Source: Cyclobacteriaceae bacterium
GTDB lineage: Bacteria; Bacteroidota; Bacteroidia; Cytophagales; Cyclobacteriaceae
Direction of reading: 5' to 3'
NCBI GenBank assembly: GCA_958296015.1
Contig: CATQIH010000020.1
Coordinates: 1-64,000 of the forward strand
DNA: 64,000 bases
Shown here: piece by piece, positions 36,284 through 43,900 of the stretch
Layout: every line of letters begins with the position of its first letter
How positions within the stretch are numbered: position 1 is the stretch's first letter
Made by a program: the position numbers and the translations under genes
Notes under the pieces: model-generated
The model's input: the letters and a program-made list of their open reading frames with translations, nothing else
The model's database searches: none
Told to the model about the DNA's origin: nothing

Positions 36284-37675
36284 ATGCCAAGCCGCCGCAG
36301 AAACAGCCAACCGTACAACAGATCAGGTAAGCGCAGCCCGTCTGCCACAACATTGCAGACAAATCGCAAACGGTCTCCAGGCCAGACATCTACTCGAAGC
36401 CAATCCCAAAGAAGAGTTTACACAAAGAGAAAAGGCACGGCGGTGGCCGGGGCACGTAAACAGTTGAAGGGCCTTCAACAGGCTTCCTTTCTGGCAGTAG
36501 CCATCACAGGCTTCCTGCTCACCTTTCTGGCACCCAGCGAAGCTGGCTACACACAAAGCAATGCAGCCCTACAGGTGACAGACACGGTAGCTACTACCTC
36601 AGAAGTAGCCCCTGTGGATACAGCCGCTGTGGATACAGCCGCTGTGGATACAGCCGCTGTGGATACAGCCGTTGTAAGCGACACGGCACAAACCCATTTT
36701 GCAGCCAAGGACATCAGCGATGCTGCCAAAAACGAAGCCCTTGGTACACTGCGTAAACTGTGGAATAGCTTTTATGCCAACCTGCCTAAGCTGCTGGTCG
36801 CTATTGCCGTGCTGTTTTTTGGCTGGCTTTTTACCCGCTTCCTGCGGTGGCTGCTGCGCAAGATGCTGGGCAACTGGGAAGGAAGCGGCGCGGCCATCAC
36901 ACTGACGATCATAGGCATATGGCTGTTTATCATAGGGGTAGCCATCAGCGTGGTGGCTGGCGATATTCGTGCGCTGATAGGCTCCATCGGACTGATCGGA
37001 CTGGCCCTGTCGTGGTCGTTGCAGGTGCCTATCGAGAGCTTTACGGGCTGGTTGCTCAACTCTTTCAGAGGATATTACCGCATAGGAGACCGCATCAGGG
37101 TGGGAGAGGTGTATGGCGATGTGTACCGTATTGATTTTCTGACCACCACCGTGTGGGAGATAGGCGCACCCTTCCGTGCAGGGTTTGTACAGGCCGAGCA
37201 GCCCACCGGCCTGATGGTGAGCTTTCCCAACAATGAGATACTGTCTGGCACGGTTGTCAACTTCACCTCTGACTTCCCTTACGTATGGGATGAACTGGCT
37301 GTGGGCATAGCCAATGAGTCAGACATACGGCTTGCCATGCAGGTAATAGAAAAGGCAGCATCTGATCTGTTAAAAGATTACATGGAAAAACCTGCAAAAG
37401 AGTATGCCATCATTATCGAACGTGCCGGGCTGGAAGGCAATGTCTCTGAAAAACCTGAGATATTTGTCTCTGCCAACGACTCCTGGACCGACATCATCGT
37501 ACGCTACCTGGTAGGTGCCCGGCAGCGCAGGAAGTGGAAAAGCGAACTTACCTTACAAATCAACGATGCACTGGCTAAACCTGAGTACAAAGACAAAATC
37601 ATCTCCGTATACCCCCGCCAGCAGATTCAAATGATCAACGCTGCCGGTATGCCGGATAGTGATGAGGCAGAGTAG
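36284..37675 (+). CDS. MscS-family mechanosensitive channel with long basic N-terminus
   Basis: A 463-residue channel protein. The first 60 residues are strongly basic and low complexity (RRRNSQPYNRSGKRSPSATT), followed by a hydrophobic segment (about 67-85) and a VDTAA repeat block. The MscS core starts at about 160 with two helices and then the pore helix GSIGLIGLALSWSLQVPIES. The beta domain starts with GYYRIGDRIRVGEVYGDVYR. The C-terminal alpha/beta domain is complete. The core predicts a channel opened by membrane tension; the role of the N-terminus is unclear. Confidence 0.88.
   Translation: MPSRRRNSQPYNRSGKRSPSATTLQTNRKRSPGQTSTRSQSQRRVYTKRKGTAVAGARKQLKGLQQASFLAVAITGFLLTFLAPSEAGYTQSNAALQVTDTVATTSEVAPVDTAAVDTAAVDTAAVDTAVVSDTAQTHFAAKDISDAAKNEALGTLRKLWNSFYANLPKLLVAIAVLFFGWLFTRFLRWLLRKMLGNWEGSGAAITLTIIGIWLFIIGVAISVVAGDIRALIGSIGLIGLALSWSLQVPIESFTGWLLNSFRGYYRIGDRIRVGEVYGDVYRIDFLTTTVWEIGAPFRAGFVQAEQPTGLMVSFPNNEILSGTVVNFTSDFPYVWDELAVGIANESDIRLAMQVIEKAASDLLKDYMEKPAKEYAIIIERAGLEGNVSEKPEIFVSANDSWTDIIVRYLVGARQRRKWKSELTLQINDALAKPEYKDKIISVYPRQQIQMINAAGMPDSDEAE
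36612..36671 (+). repeat. Perfect 15-nt tandem repeat coding VDTAA
   Basis: Four identical 15-nt units (CTGTGGATACAGCCG) run from 36612 to 36671 inside the MscS gene and encode VDTAA repeats. Perfect identity at the DNA level suggests recent slippage. Copy number changes would not disturb the frame. Confidence 0.9.
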
Positions 37676-37785
37676 TGGCATACGAAACACCATTCATATC
37701 CTACCAGCAGCATAATAGCTCTCCATAATACAGCAGCACGTCTGCCTAAAGGAAGTAAAACAGAGAAACATACAGCTACATAGGT

Positions 37786-38248
37786 TGAAACACCACCGGA
37801 TGCATACCCGTTGTAGCTGATACACGCACATCCGGTTCATGATGCACGCATGTCAGCGTAGAGATATGAACATCGTGACCCTGATGCTTGCCCAAAAGCT
37901 ATAAAACATATTACATCCAGACCTTGATGCTCACTTGTCAGTGTGAAAAAATGACCATCAGGGCCTTGATGCTTATCTGTCAGTGTAGATAATTGTACTT
38001 CTTATACCTGAAGTGCAATCATCAAATATATAGAATGAATATCCGGTTCCCAACGGTCATCCGGCAGCGTAAACAATTGCACTTCAGGTTCCTGATGTGC
38101 AACAGTTCGCGTAGAAAGATGTACATCCGGTTCCTGATGCTGATGTGGTAAGGCCAGCACATAAGCGTCCGGCTCTTCATACCAATACCGTAAGAATATT
38201 TTGTGTGATTATCTACCAGGATGCTTACGCTGGTTTGGTACTGTATAG
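37786..38248 (-). pseudogene. Decayed array of 42-bp units encoding 14-residue repeats
   Basis: About ten units start at 37828, 37870, 37913, 37955, 37997, 38039, 38081, 38123, 38165 and 38207; a partial one precedes them. All steps are 42 nt except one of 43. On minus the units read as 14-residue repeats of consensus HQEPDVHLSTLTxx, for example HQEPDVHLSTRTVA, HQEPEVQLFTLPDD, HQGPDGHFFTLTSE, HQGHDVHISTLTCV and HHEPDVRVSATTGM. Differences between copies are often synonymous (CAG/CAA, CCG/CCT, GTA/GTG/GTT). Stop codons (in the unit at 37997 and before 38165) and the 43-nt unit break the frame, so it is a remnant. The protein family is not recognised. It accounts for most of the 769 nt between mscS and glpD. 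Confidence 0.72.
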
Positions 38249-38291
38249 CTTATAGCAGGGAAAAGGTGCTGATAGTAAAAGCAGTTATCTC

Positions 38292-38416
38292 CTCAATCGC
38301 TCGCCTTTTGGCGGGTGATTAGTATTCCAAGGCCTCTGGCCGAAAGCCATTCCTTCTATCGTGCGGCAAGATGCCGCCAAATAGCAATCTCTCCGAAAGC
38401 CTTCGGAGCGATTGAG
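38292..38416. repeat. Compact hairpin-rich element closed by an 11-bp inverted repeat
   Basis: CTCAATCGCTC (38292-38302) and GAGCGATTGAG (38406-38416) are perfect inverted repeats 125 nt end to end. Inside lie four more hairpins: CGCC-TTTT-GGCG (38302-38313), GGCC-TCT-GGCC (38331-38341), GCGGCA-AGA-TGCCGC (38363-38377), and CTCCGAA-AGCC-TTCGGAG (38391-38408, sharing 3 nt with the outer arm). This could be a small palindromic mobile element (MITE or REP-like), a structured RNA, or a terminator region between the convergent mscS and glpD genes. No open frame crosses it. Confidence 0.65.
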
Positions 38417-38444
38417 TTTAATGACTTAATCGCTGGCCGACAAA

Positions 38445-40022
38445 CTATGATTTTACCTCAATATCTACTAGCAAATAGCCTTTAGCCAGCTTGGTGTACG
38501 CTCGTATCTGCTGGTCTATCCAGGTCTGATCGTATTCCAGGTACTCGGCCATCAGGGTGGCTACTTCCGGGGCGGCTTCTATGCTGGCGCGGGCGTTGAG
38601 CAACAGGGCACGGGTGCGGCGTGCCAGAAAGTCTTCTACCGTGCGGGCCATCTCATGCTCTACGGCCCATTTGATCTGCACTTTCAGGATAGGCAGGTCG
38701 GGGTGTAGCTTCTCGCCCAGGGCAATGTTTTTACTGATCATCTTACGGATAGCAATCATATCTGATCCATAAAAATGCAGCGGGTCTTTCCTGTCAACAT
38801 TCTTCAGCCAGCCATGAATGCGCAGGTCTTTGGTGCGGCTTTCTTTGTCTTCCAGTCCGGCAATAAGGGCTGCCTTATCTATGGTATCCTGCCCCATCTT
38901 GCGGTAGGTAGTCCACTTTCCACCGGTGATCGTCACCAAACCGGATACGGTCACCATCAGGGAGTGGCTTCGGGATATTTGGGAAGTGCTTTTGCCATTG
39001 CCCGTATCTACGAGCGGCCGCAAACCTGCAAAGACGCTGAGTACGTCTTCTTTCGTAGGGTCTTTGGTGAGATACTTGGCGGCATGTTCCAGAAGGAAAT
39101 CCACCTCTTCCTGCAAAGCTCTGGGTTCTAGCGATACTTTTTCTACAGGCGTATCGGTGGTGCCCACAATGGCCCGGTTGTTCCAGGGTACGACAAAAAG
39201 CACACGGCCATCCTCTGTTTTGGGCACCATGATGGCAGAATCGCCCGGCAGGAAATCTTTGTCCAGTACAATATGTACACCCTGGCTTGGCCTGACAACC
39301 TCCCGGGCTTCAGGATCATCCATCTTGAGCACACGGTCTACAAACACCCCGGTAGCATTCACCACCACCCGGCTGTTGATCCTGTACTCTTTGCCTGTTT
39401 CCAGGTCGCTGGCTACCACGCCACTCACCATGCCATCTACCTTCAGCAAGTCGCTTACAGGCATATAATTGACAATTGTGCCACCGGCATCCACACAAGT
39501 CTGGGCCAAGCTGACTGCCAGGCGGGCATCATCGAACTGCCCGTCGTAGTACATCACACCACCACGCAGGCCATCAGGTTCTACGGTAGGAATCAGTTCC
39601 AGCGTTTCTTCCCGCGACAGGCTTTTGGAAGGCGAAAGGCCCAGCTTGCCAGCAAGGATGTCGTATACTTTCATGCCTACTGTGTAGAAAGGGCCACCCC
39701 ACCAGTCGTAGGTAGGAATGACAAACGCCTGGTTGCGCACCAGGTGAGGAGCATTCTGGATCATCAGTCCCCGTTCGTGCAGTGCCTCTATGACCAGTGA
39801 TACATCGCCCTGTTGGAGGTAGCGCACGCCGCCATGTGCCAGCTTCGTGCTCCGGCTGGAGGTGCCTTTGGCAAAATCGGCCTGCTCCAGCAGCAAGGTA
39901 CTATACCCTCTGGAGGCTGACTCAATGGCTGTTCCCAACCCGGTAGCACCCCCTCCAATGACTACAACATCCCATACGGTGTCATAATCGGCAATGGTTT
40001 TTAGCATTAATTCTCTGTCCAT
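38445..40022 (-). CDS. glpD: Aerobic glycerol-3-phosphate dehydrogenase
   Basis: A 525-residue FAD-dependent, membrane-associated enzyme that oxidises glycerol 3-phosphate to dihydroxyacetone phosphate and feeds electrons to quinone. The FAD-binding motif VVIGGGATGLGTAIESASRG is near the N-terminus, followed by GTSSRSTKLAHGGVRYLQQ. The later VRPSQGVHIVLDKDFL and SGLVTITGGKWTTYRKMGQD are typical GlpD signatures, and the C-terminal helical domain is present. It is the last gene of a minus-strand operon and begins 3 nt after a TOPRIM-like gene that has no link to glycerol metabolism. Confidence 0.95.
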   Translation of the reverse strand: MDRELMLKTIADYDTVWDVVVIGGGATGLGTAIESASRGYSTLLLEQADFAKGTSSRSTKLAHGGVRYLQQGDVSLVIEALHERGLMIQNAPHLVRNQAFVIPTYDWWGGPFYTVGMKVYDILAGKLGLSPSKSLSREETLELIPTVEPDGLRGGVMYYDGQFDDARLAVSLAQTCVDAGGTIVNYMPVSDLLKVDGMVSGVVASDLETGKEYRINSRVVVNATGVFVDRVLKMDDPEAREVVRPSQGVHIVLDKDFLPGDSAIMVPKTEDGRVLFVVPWNNRAIVGTTDTPVEKVSLEPRALQEEVDFLLEHAAKYLTKDPTKEDVLSVFAGLRPLVDTGNGKSTSQISRSHSLMVTVSGLVTITGGKWTTYRKMGQDTIDKAALIAGLEDKESRTKDLRIHGWLKNVDRKDPLHFYGSDMIAIRKMISKNIALGEKLHPDLPILKVQIKWAVEHEMARTVEDFLARRTRALLLNARASIEAAPEVATLMAEYLEYDQTWIDQQIRAYTKLAKGYLLVDIEVKS

Positions 40023-40025
40023 ATC

Positions 40026-40661
40026 TTAAAAGATAGTTAGGGTTTTGGAAACTTCATTCTCTAGTTCCTGAAAAGCTGATAGATTTCTTAATAGAGAAAA
40101 GTCATTCATGTTTTCAGCTACCAGATGAACTGCCTGGTGAATATTTAGCTTTTCTAAATTCCTGCCTTTTAGTTTACTTGCTTTTTTTATTAAATCGTGG
40201 AGCAACTTTTTGGGATTACTCTCGCTTTCCAACTTCTTCAAACTAGGTAAACTTAGTTGTTCATCGCTATTAGGGTTACCAGACGCTGTTTTTATAGCCA
40301 ATTCATCTATTAACAACCAAGTTTCAGACATGCGTACGGGTACAACTCCTACTATCTGTTTGGTTGGAAGCTGACTTTTAACGCTTGACCAAACTTCTGC
40401 TATCTGCTTTCTTCTCTCTTCATAACTGTCATTTTCAGCATCTCTATGAATAAATAAGATATCGCATGGATAAAGGTCAATAGCGTGAATAATCTTATCT
40501 TCTAGCTTTTTAGGAGGTTTTCTAAGGCGGGAAAGACTTGCAAATTCTGCTTGTATTAAAATGTTAGGATAATGTTGTCTTAAGACCCAACTGATGATAG
40601 GTATTAATATTTCGTCAGATGATCCATCTGCTAATAAAGTATAACTAACTTCATTTTTCAT
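40026..40661 (-). CDS. Small TOPRIM/DUF4276-like protein, partner of the ATPase
   Basis: A 211-residue protein of the DUF4276 type. The N-terminus LLADGSSDEILIPIISWVL resembles TOPRIM motif 1 (usually EGxSD; here D12-G13, D16-E17). ILFIHRDAEND (69-78) supplies the D-x-D-like acidic cluster, and RMSETWLLIDELA matches the E-x-W-L-x-x-D block of DUF4276. TOPRIM proteins paired with AAA/OLD ATPases act as nucleases in defence modules such as AbiL-, PARIS- and Gabija-like systems. Here it starts 2 nt after the ATPase stop, so the two are made together. Nuclease activity is inference. Confidence 0.68.
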   Translation of the reverse strand: MKNEVSYTLLADGSSDEILIPIISWVLRQHYPNILIQAEFASLSRLRKPPKKLEDKIIHAIDLYPCDILFIHRDAENDSYEERRKQIAEVWSSVKSQLPTKQIVGVVPVRMSETWLLIDELAIKTASGNPNSDEQLSLPSLKKLESESNPKKLLHDLIKKASKLKGRNLEKLNIHQAVHLVAENMNDFSLLRNLSAFQELENEVSKTLTIF

Positions 40662-40663
40662 TC

Positions 40664-42154
40664 TTAAAATAGATATAACTGTCCTTTGACATCCTCCCGG
40701 TCAATAACTCTCTGTTGTTTTTTTCCATGATTGTTGGATGAAGCGGTATCTATATCTATTTCAACAGGATTTAAATAGGACAATAGAGTTCCCTTGGAGA
40801 CAGGTTTTATTTCATGATTAACTTTTGTGCGCCAAGTATTTGTTAATGGATTAAATACTGCTTTTTTAAATAAATTACCCATTTTATCTTTATCTTCTTT
40901 TAATTGTGCCATTAACAGGCTATTGTCTGGAACTTGTTGGACTACAGTGGGGGAATGGGTATTGATAATTACCTGGCGTAATGGATTATCTTCACTTATA
41001 GGTTGGGTTGTTTCTGTTGCTATGTCTTGCAATAGTTTTAGGATAGACTCGATTTTCTCTGGATGTATTCCGTTTTCAGGTTCTTCCAAACAGATAACGC
41101 CGCCTGATTTAGCGTCTAGTTCTAGTACTGCTAAGCCTAAAAACCTTAATGTGCCGTCAGATAACGCTCTTGCTGGTAGCAATGTGCTGTCTTTTGTACG
41201 AAGCATAAGTGTAAGTAATTCCCTTTTGTCATCCTTATCAACACTGATGTTATCAACTCCTTCTACCAACTCTGAAAGGCGATTGGCAAGCAACTGAAAA
41301 ACATTAGGCTTCTCTTTTTCTAAACTTAAGCGATACAAAGTAGCTGGTAAATGAGATCCGTCAGGACCTAATTTAGCATTGGTAATTACGTGAAATTCAT
41401 CAGATCTGCGGAGGGCTGTAGGTTCCAGTTGAAGCATTTGCCAGGATTGCATTTCGTTTTTCACAATTAGGGCTGTGGGATTTTCCAAAGCATTTGCTGT
41501 AGAAAGAACTGTTTTGGGTAACTGACTTGCTTTTCTACCCGTAGGCTTGCCGCTGCTACCTCCATCCTGATGAAAGTTAATCTTTCTATCTTCACCTTCA
41601 CCTGCGGTAGAAATGAACGGTATTGTAGTACTGCGTCTGCCTTGGATTACGGATTTTTTCCATTCTCTTTCCTTACTTTTCCCACTTGGATCAAAATGGT
41701 AGTTTATATCTCGATATGCTTCTCTCTGTGTTATAGGAGTGAGTTTTTCTTTTATAATTTCCAGTACGCCCTGGGTATGCAATTCGTTGTATTGCCTGTA
41801 AGCCAAAGCTAATTCATACTTTAGAGTTGTAATTGTTGCATTTGCGGTTTGCCCAAGATCATCTATTCCGGTTTTAGGTATAATCATTTGAACCTCAAAT
41901 GACATTTGTTCAGCGTACTGATCTCCCACTCTGTGGAACAGATCTCGGATATCTGAGTTCTTTTGCCCTTCACTACGAATTGACTTTGCTGCATCAATAA
42001 GTGTTTTATGTGTTAGATCGCTTAAGAAATGAATGGCATCAAAAAGATTGGATTTTCCTACGGCGTTGGTTCCTGCAATACAAGTAAAAGCACCAAAACA
42101 AATGTCAGTGTTGACTAAATTTTTAAACCCATTTATTTTCAACCTAGTGATCAT
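40664..42154 (-). CDS. AAA ATPase, OLD/RecF-like (AAA_21 type)
   Basis: A 496-residue ABC-type ATPase. It opens MITRLKINGFKNLVNTDICF, the usual start of OLD/RecF-like ATPases. Walker A is GTNAVGKS (28-35). After an insert of about 290 residues come the signature LSDGTLRFL (331-339), Walker B with ICLEEPENGIHP (354-365) and the H-loop NTHSP (398-402). The C-terminal 90 residues are specific to this group and carry no TOPRIM domain; that function is probably on the next gene. The DNA is visibly AT-richer than glpK and glpD (my samples: about 42 against 55 percent GC), a sign of transfer. Confidence 0.85.
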   Translation of the reverse strand: MITRLKINGFKNLVNTDICFGAFTCIAGTNAVGKSNLFDAIHFLSDLTHKTLIDAAKSIRSEGQKNSDIRDLFHRVGDQYAEQMSFEVQMIIPKTGIDDLGQTANATITTLKYELALAYRQYNELHTQGVLEIIKEKLTPITQREAYRDINYHFDPSGKSKEREWKKSVIQGRRSTTIPFISTAGEGEDRKINFHQDGGSSGKPTGRKASQLPKTVLSTANALENPTALIVKNEMQSWQMLQLEPTALRRSDEFHVITNAKLGPDGSHLPATLYRLSLEKEKPNVFQLLANRLSELVEGVDNISVDKDDKRELLTLMLRTKDSTLLPARALSDGTLRFLGLAVLELDAKSGGVICLEEPENGIHPEKIESILKLLQDIATETTQPISEDNPLRQVIINTHSPTVVQQVPDNSLLMAQLKEDKDKMGNLFKKAVFNPLTNTWRTKVNHEIKPVSKGTLLSYLNPVEIDIDTASSNNHGKKQQRVIDREDVKGQLYLF

Positions 42155-42207
42155 CGGTTATTATTTAAATGCTTATTAGGCAAAGTAGATGTTAATTTGA
42201 ACACAGC

Positions 42208-42215
42208 CAAATGTA
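42208..42215 (-). promoter_or_regulatory. Candidate internal promoter before the ATPase gene
   Basis: On the minus strand TACATTTG matches the -7 box TAnnTTTG exactly. It lies in the 66-nt gap between the glpK stop and the ATPase start, 54 nt before the start. No clear -33 box. If used, the cassette and glpD could be expressed without glpK. Confidence 0.35.
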
Positions 42216-42220
42216 ACTAG

Positions 42221-43711
42221 CTATTCCTCAATCCAGTGCTTTGATCTGCCAACGGCTTTATCCCAGTACCTGACCATTTCTTTACTGTTAAAGGCTGCAT
42301 CCGGTGAAAATGTTTTTTCCATCTGCCAGAGGTCTTCCAGTTCTTCTATACTTTTCCAGTAGCCTACGGCAAGGCCGGCCAGGTAAGCCGCACCCAGTGC
42401 TGTGGTTTCCATAATTTTCGGACGGATGGCTGGTATTTGCAGTAGGTTGGCCTGAAACTGCATCAGGGCATCGTTGGCAGAGGCACCACCGTCTACCCTG
42501 AGTTCTTGAAAGCCAATGTCTGTTTCGGAAGCCATAGCACGCAATACATCCAGTGCCTGGTAAGCAATGCTCTCAACGGCAGCTCGGGCAATATGTCCGG
42601 CAGTAGTGCCACGGGTGATACCAATGATAGTACCCCTTGCATACTGGTCCCAGTGGGGCGCACCCAGGCCGGTGAGGGCAGGCACCAGGTATATGCCGCC
42701 GTTGTCTTCCACCGTGCGGGCCAGCTTTTCTATATCGGTAGAAGACTGGATGATGCCCAGCCCGTCGCGGAGCCACTGCACAATGGCACCGGCAATGAAG
42801 ATGCTGCCTTCCAGTGCATACTGTGTGTTGCCGTTGATCTGCCAGGCAATGGTAGACAGCAGGTTGTGTTTGGACGTGACCACCTTCTCACCCGTATTGA
42901 GCATCACAAAGCTACCGGTGCCGTACGTATTTTTGATCATGCCGGAGCGGGTACACATTTGCCCGAAAAGAGCCGCCTGCTGGTCGCCAGCCATACCGGC
43001 AACGGGAATAGGAGTATCAAACATACCTTCGGCGGTATGGGCATATACCTCAGAAGATGATTTTACTTCTGGCAACACAGAGGCAGGAATATCAAGCATC
43101 TTGAGCAGGGTATCGTCCCAGCAAAGCCGGTGGATATCGTACAGCATGGTACGGCTGGCGTTGGTGACATCGGTGATATGTGTTGCCCCTTTGGTCAAGT
43201 TCCAGACGAGCCAGCTATCGATGGTGCCAAAAGCCAACTGGCCTTCTTCTGCCAACTGTCTGGCACCTTCCACATGGTCGAGTATCCATTTGATCTTGGT
43301 GCCTGAGAAGTAGGCATCGATGATCAGTCCGGTTTTTTGCTGTACCCTCCGAATATTTTCATCGTCCTTGAGCGAGTCGCATAGTGCCGACGTTCTTCTG
43401 TCCTGCCACACAATGGCATTGAATATAGGGCGACCGGTAGTTTTGTTCCACACCACGGTGGTTTCGCGCTGGTTGGTGATGCCTATGGCAGCTACCTGTT
43501 CGGAAGAAATGTTTGCCTTCTTGATGGCATCTTTGGCAACCTTATATTGCGTCTGCCAGATTTCGTCGGCATCATGCTCAACCCAGCCTGGCTTGGGATA
43601 ATACTGTTTGAACTCTTCCTGGCATAAAGCAAGGACATTGCCTTGGTGATCAAAAAGAATGGCACGGGAACTGGTGGTGCCCTGGTCTAAAGAAAGGATA
43701 TAGTTTTTCAT
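42221..43711 (-). CDS. glpK: Glycerol kinase
   Basis: A 496-residue FGGY-family kinase that phosphorylates glycerol to glycerol 3-phosphate, substrate of GlpD. The N-terminus [20 protein letters not shown] holds the first phosphate motif, and [40 protein letters not shown] and [13 protein letters not shown] are classic GlpK blocks. The ATG at 43711 begins the conserved motif; another ATG lies two codons upstream. It is first in an operon with the ATPase cassette and glpD. No glpF channel gene is present. Confidence 0.97.
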   Translation of the reverse strand: MKNYILSLDQGTTSSRAILFDHQGNVLALCQEEFKQYYPKPGWVEHDADEIWQTQYKVAKDAIKKANISSEQVAAIGITNQRETTVVWNKTTGRPIFNAIVWQDRRTSALCDSLKDDENIRRVQQKTGLIIDAYFSGTKIKWILDHVEGARQLAEEGQLAFGTIDSWLVWNLTKGATHITDVTNASRTMLYDIHRLCWDDTLLKMLDIPASVLPEVKSSSEVYAHTAEGMFDTPIPVAGMAGDQQAALFGQMCTRSGMIKNTYGTGSFVMLNTGEKVVTSKHNLLSTIAWQINGNTQYALEGSIFIAGAIVQWLRDGLGIIQSSTDIEKLARTVEDNGGIYLVPALTGLGAPHWDQYARGTIIGITRGTTAGHIARAAVESIAYQALDVLRAMASETDIGFQELRVDGGASANDALMQFQANLLQIPAIRPKIMETTALGAAYLAGLAVGYWKSIEELEDLWQMEKTFSPDAAFNSKEMVRYWDKAVGRSKHWIEE

Positions 43712-43900
43712 AATCAATGGAGAAATAGCACACTCGTTTCAGACTAATTGTATAGATTGGGCTGTAAACGAGTCAGGTTTGACGAGTTGTTTAGTTTAAA
43801 AATTAACTATTTTTGCTTCGGTTACGTAAAATGAAAAATTATATAGAGAATAAAAAGTATACACTATTTTATATATCTCTGCAAAACCTATTAAAAGCGA

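Noticed and set aside
37828-38248. CRISPR array
   Set aside because: There are no unique spacers: the whole 42-bp unit repeats with degeneration, unlike identical repeats with variable spacers, and no cas gene is present.
40026-42154. Whole prophage or transposon insertion in glp
   Set aside because: No integrase, transposase, terminal repeats or target duplication were seen; only two genes are involved.
42567-43313. A 248-codon open frame on plus opposite glpK
   Set aside because: glpK is certain from its motifs; the antisense frame is a codon-composition shadow.
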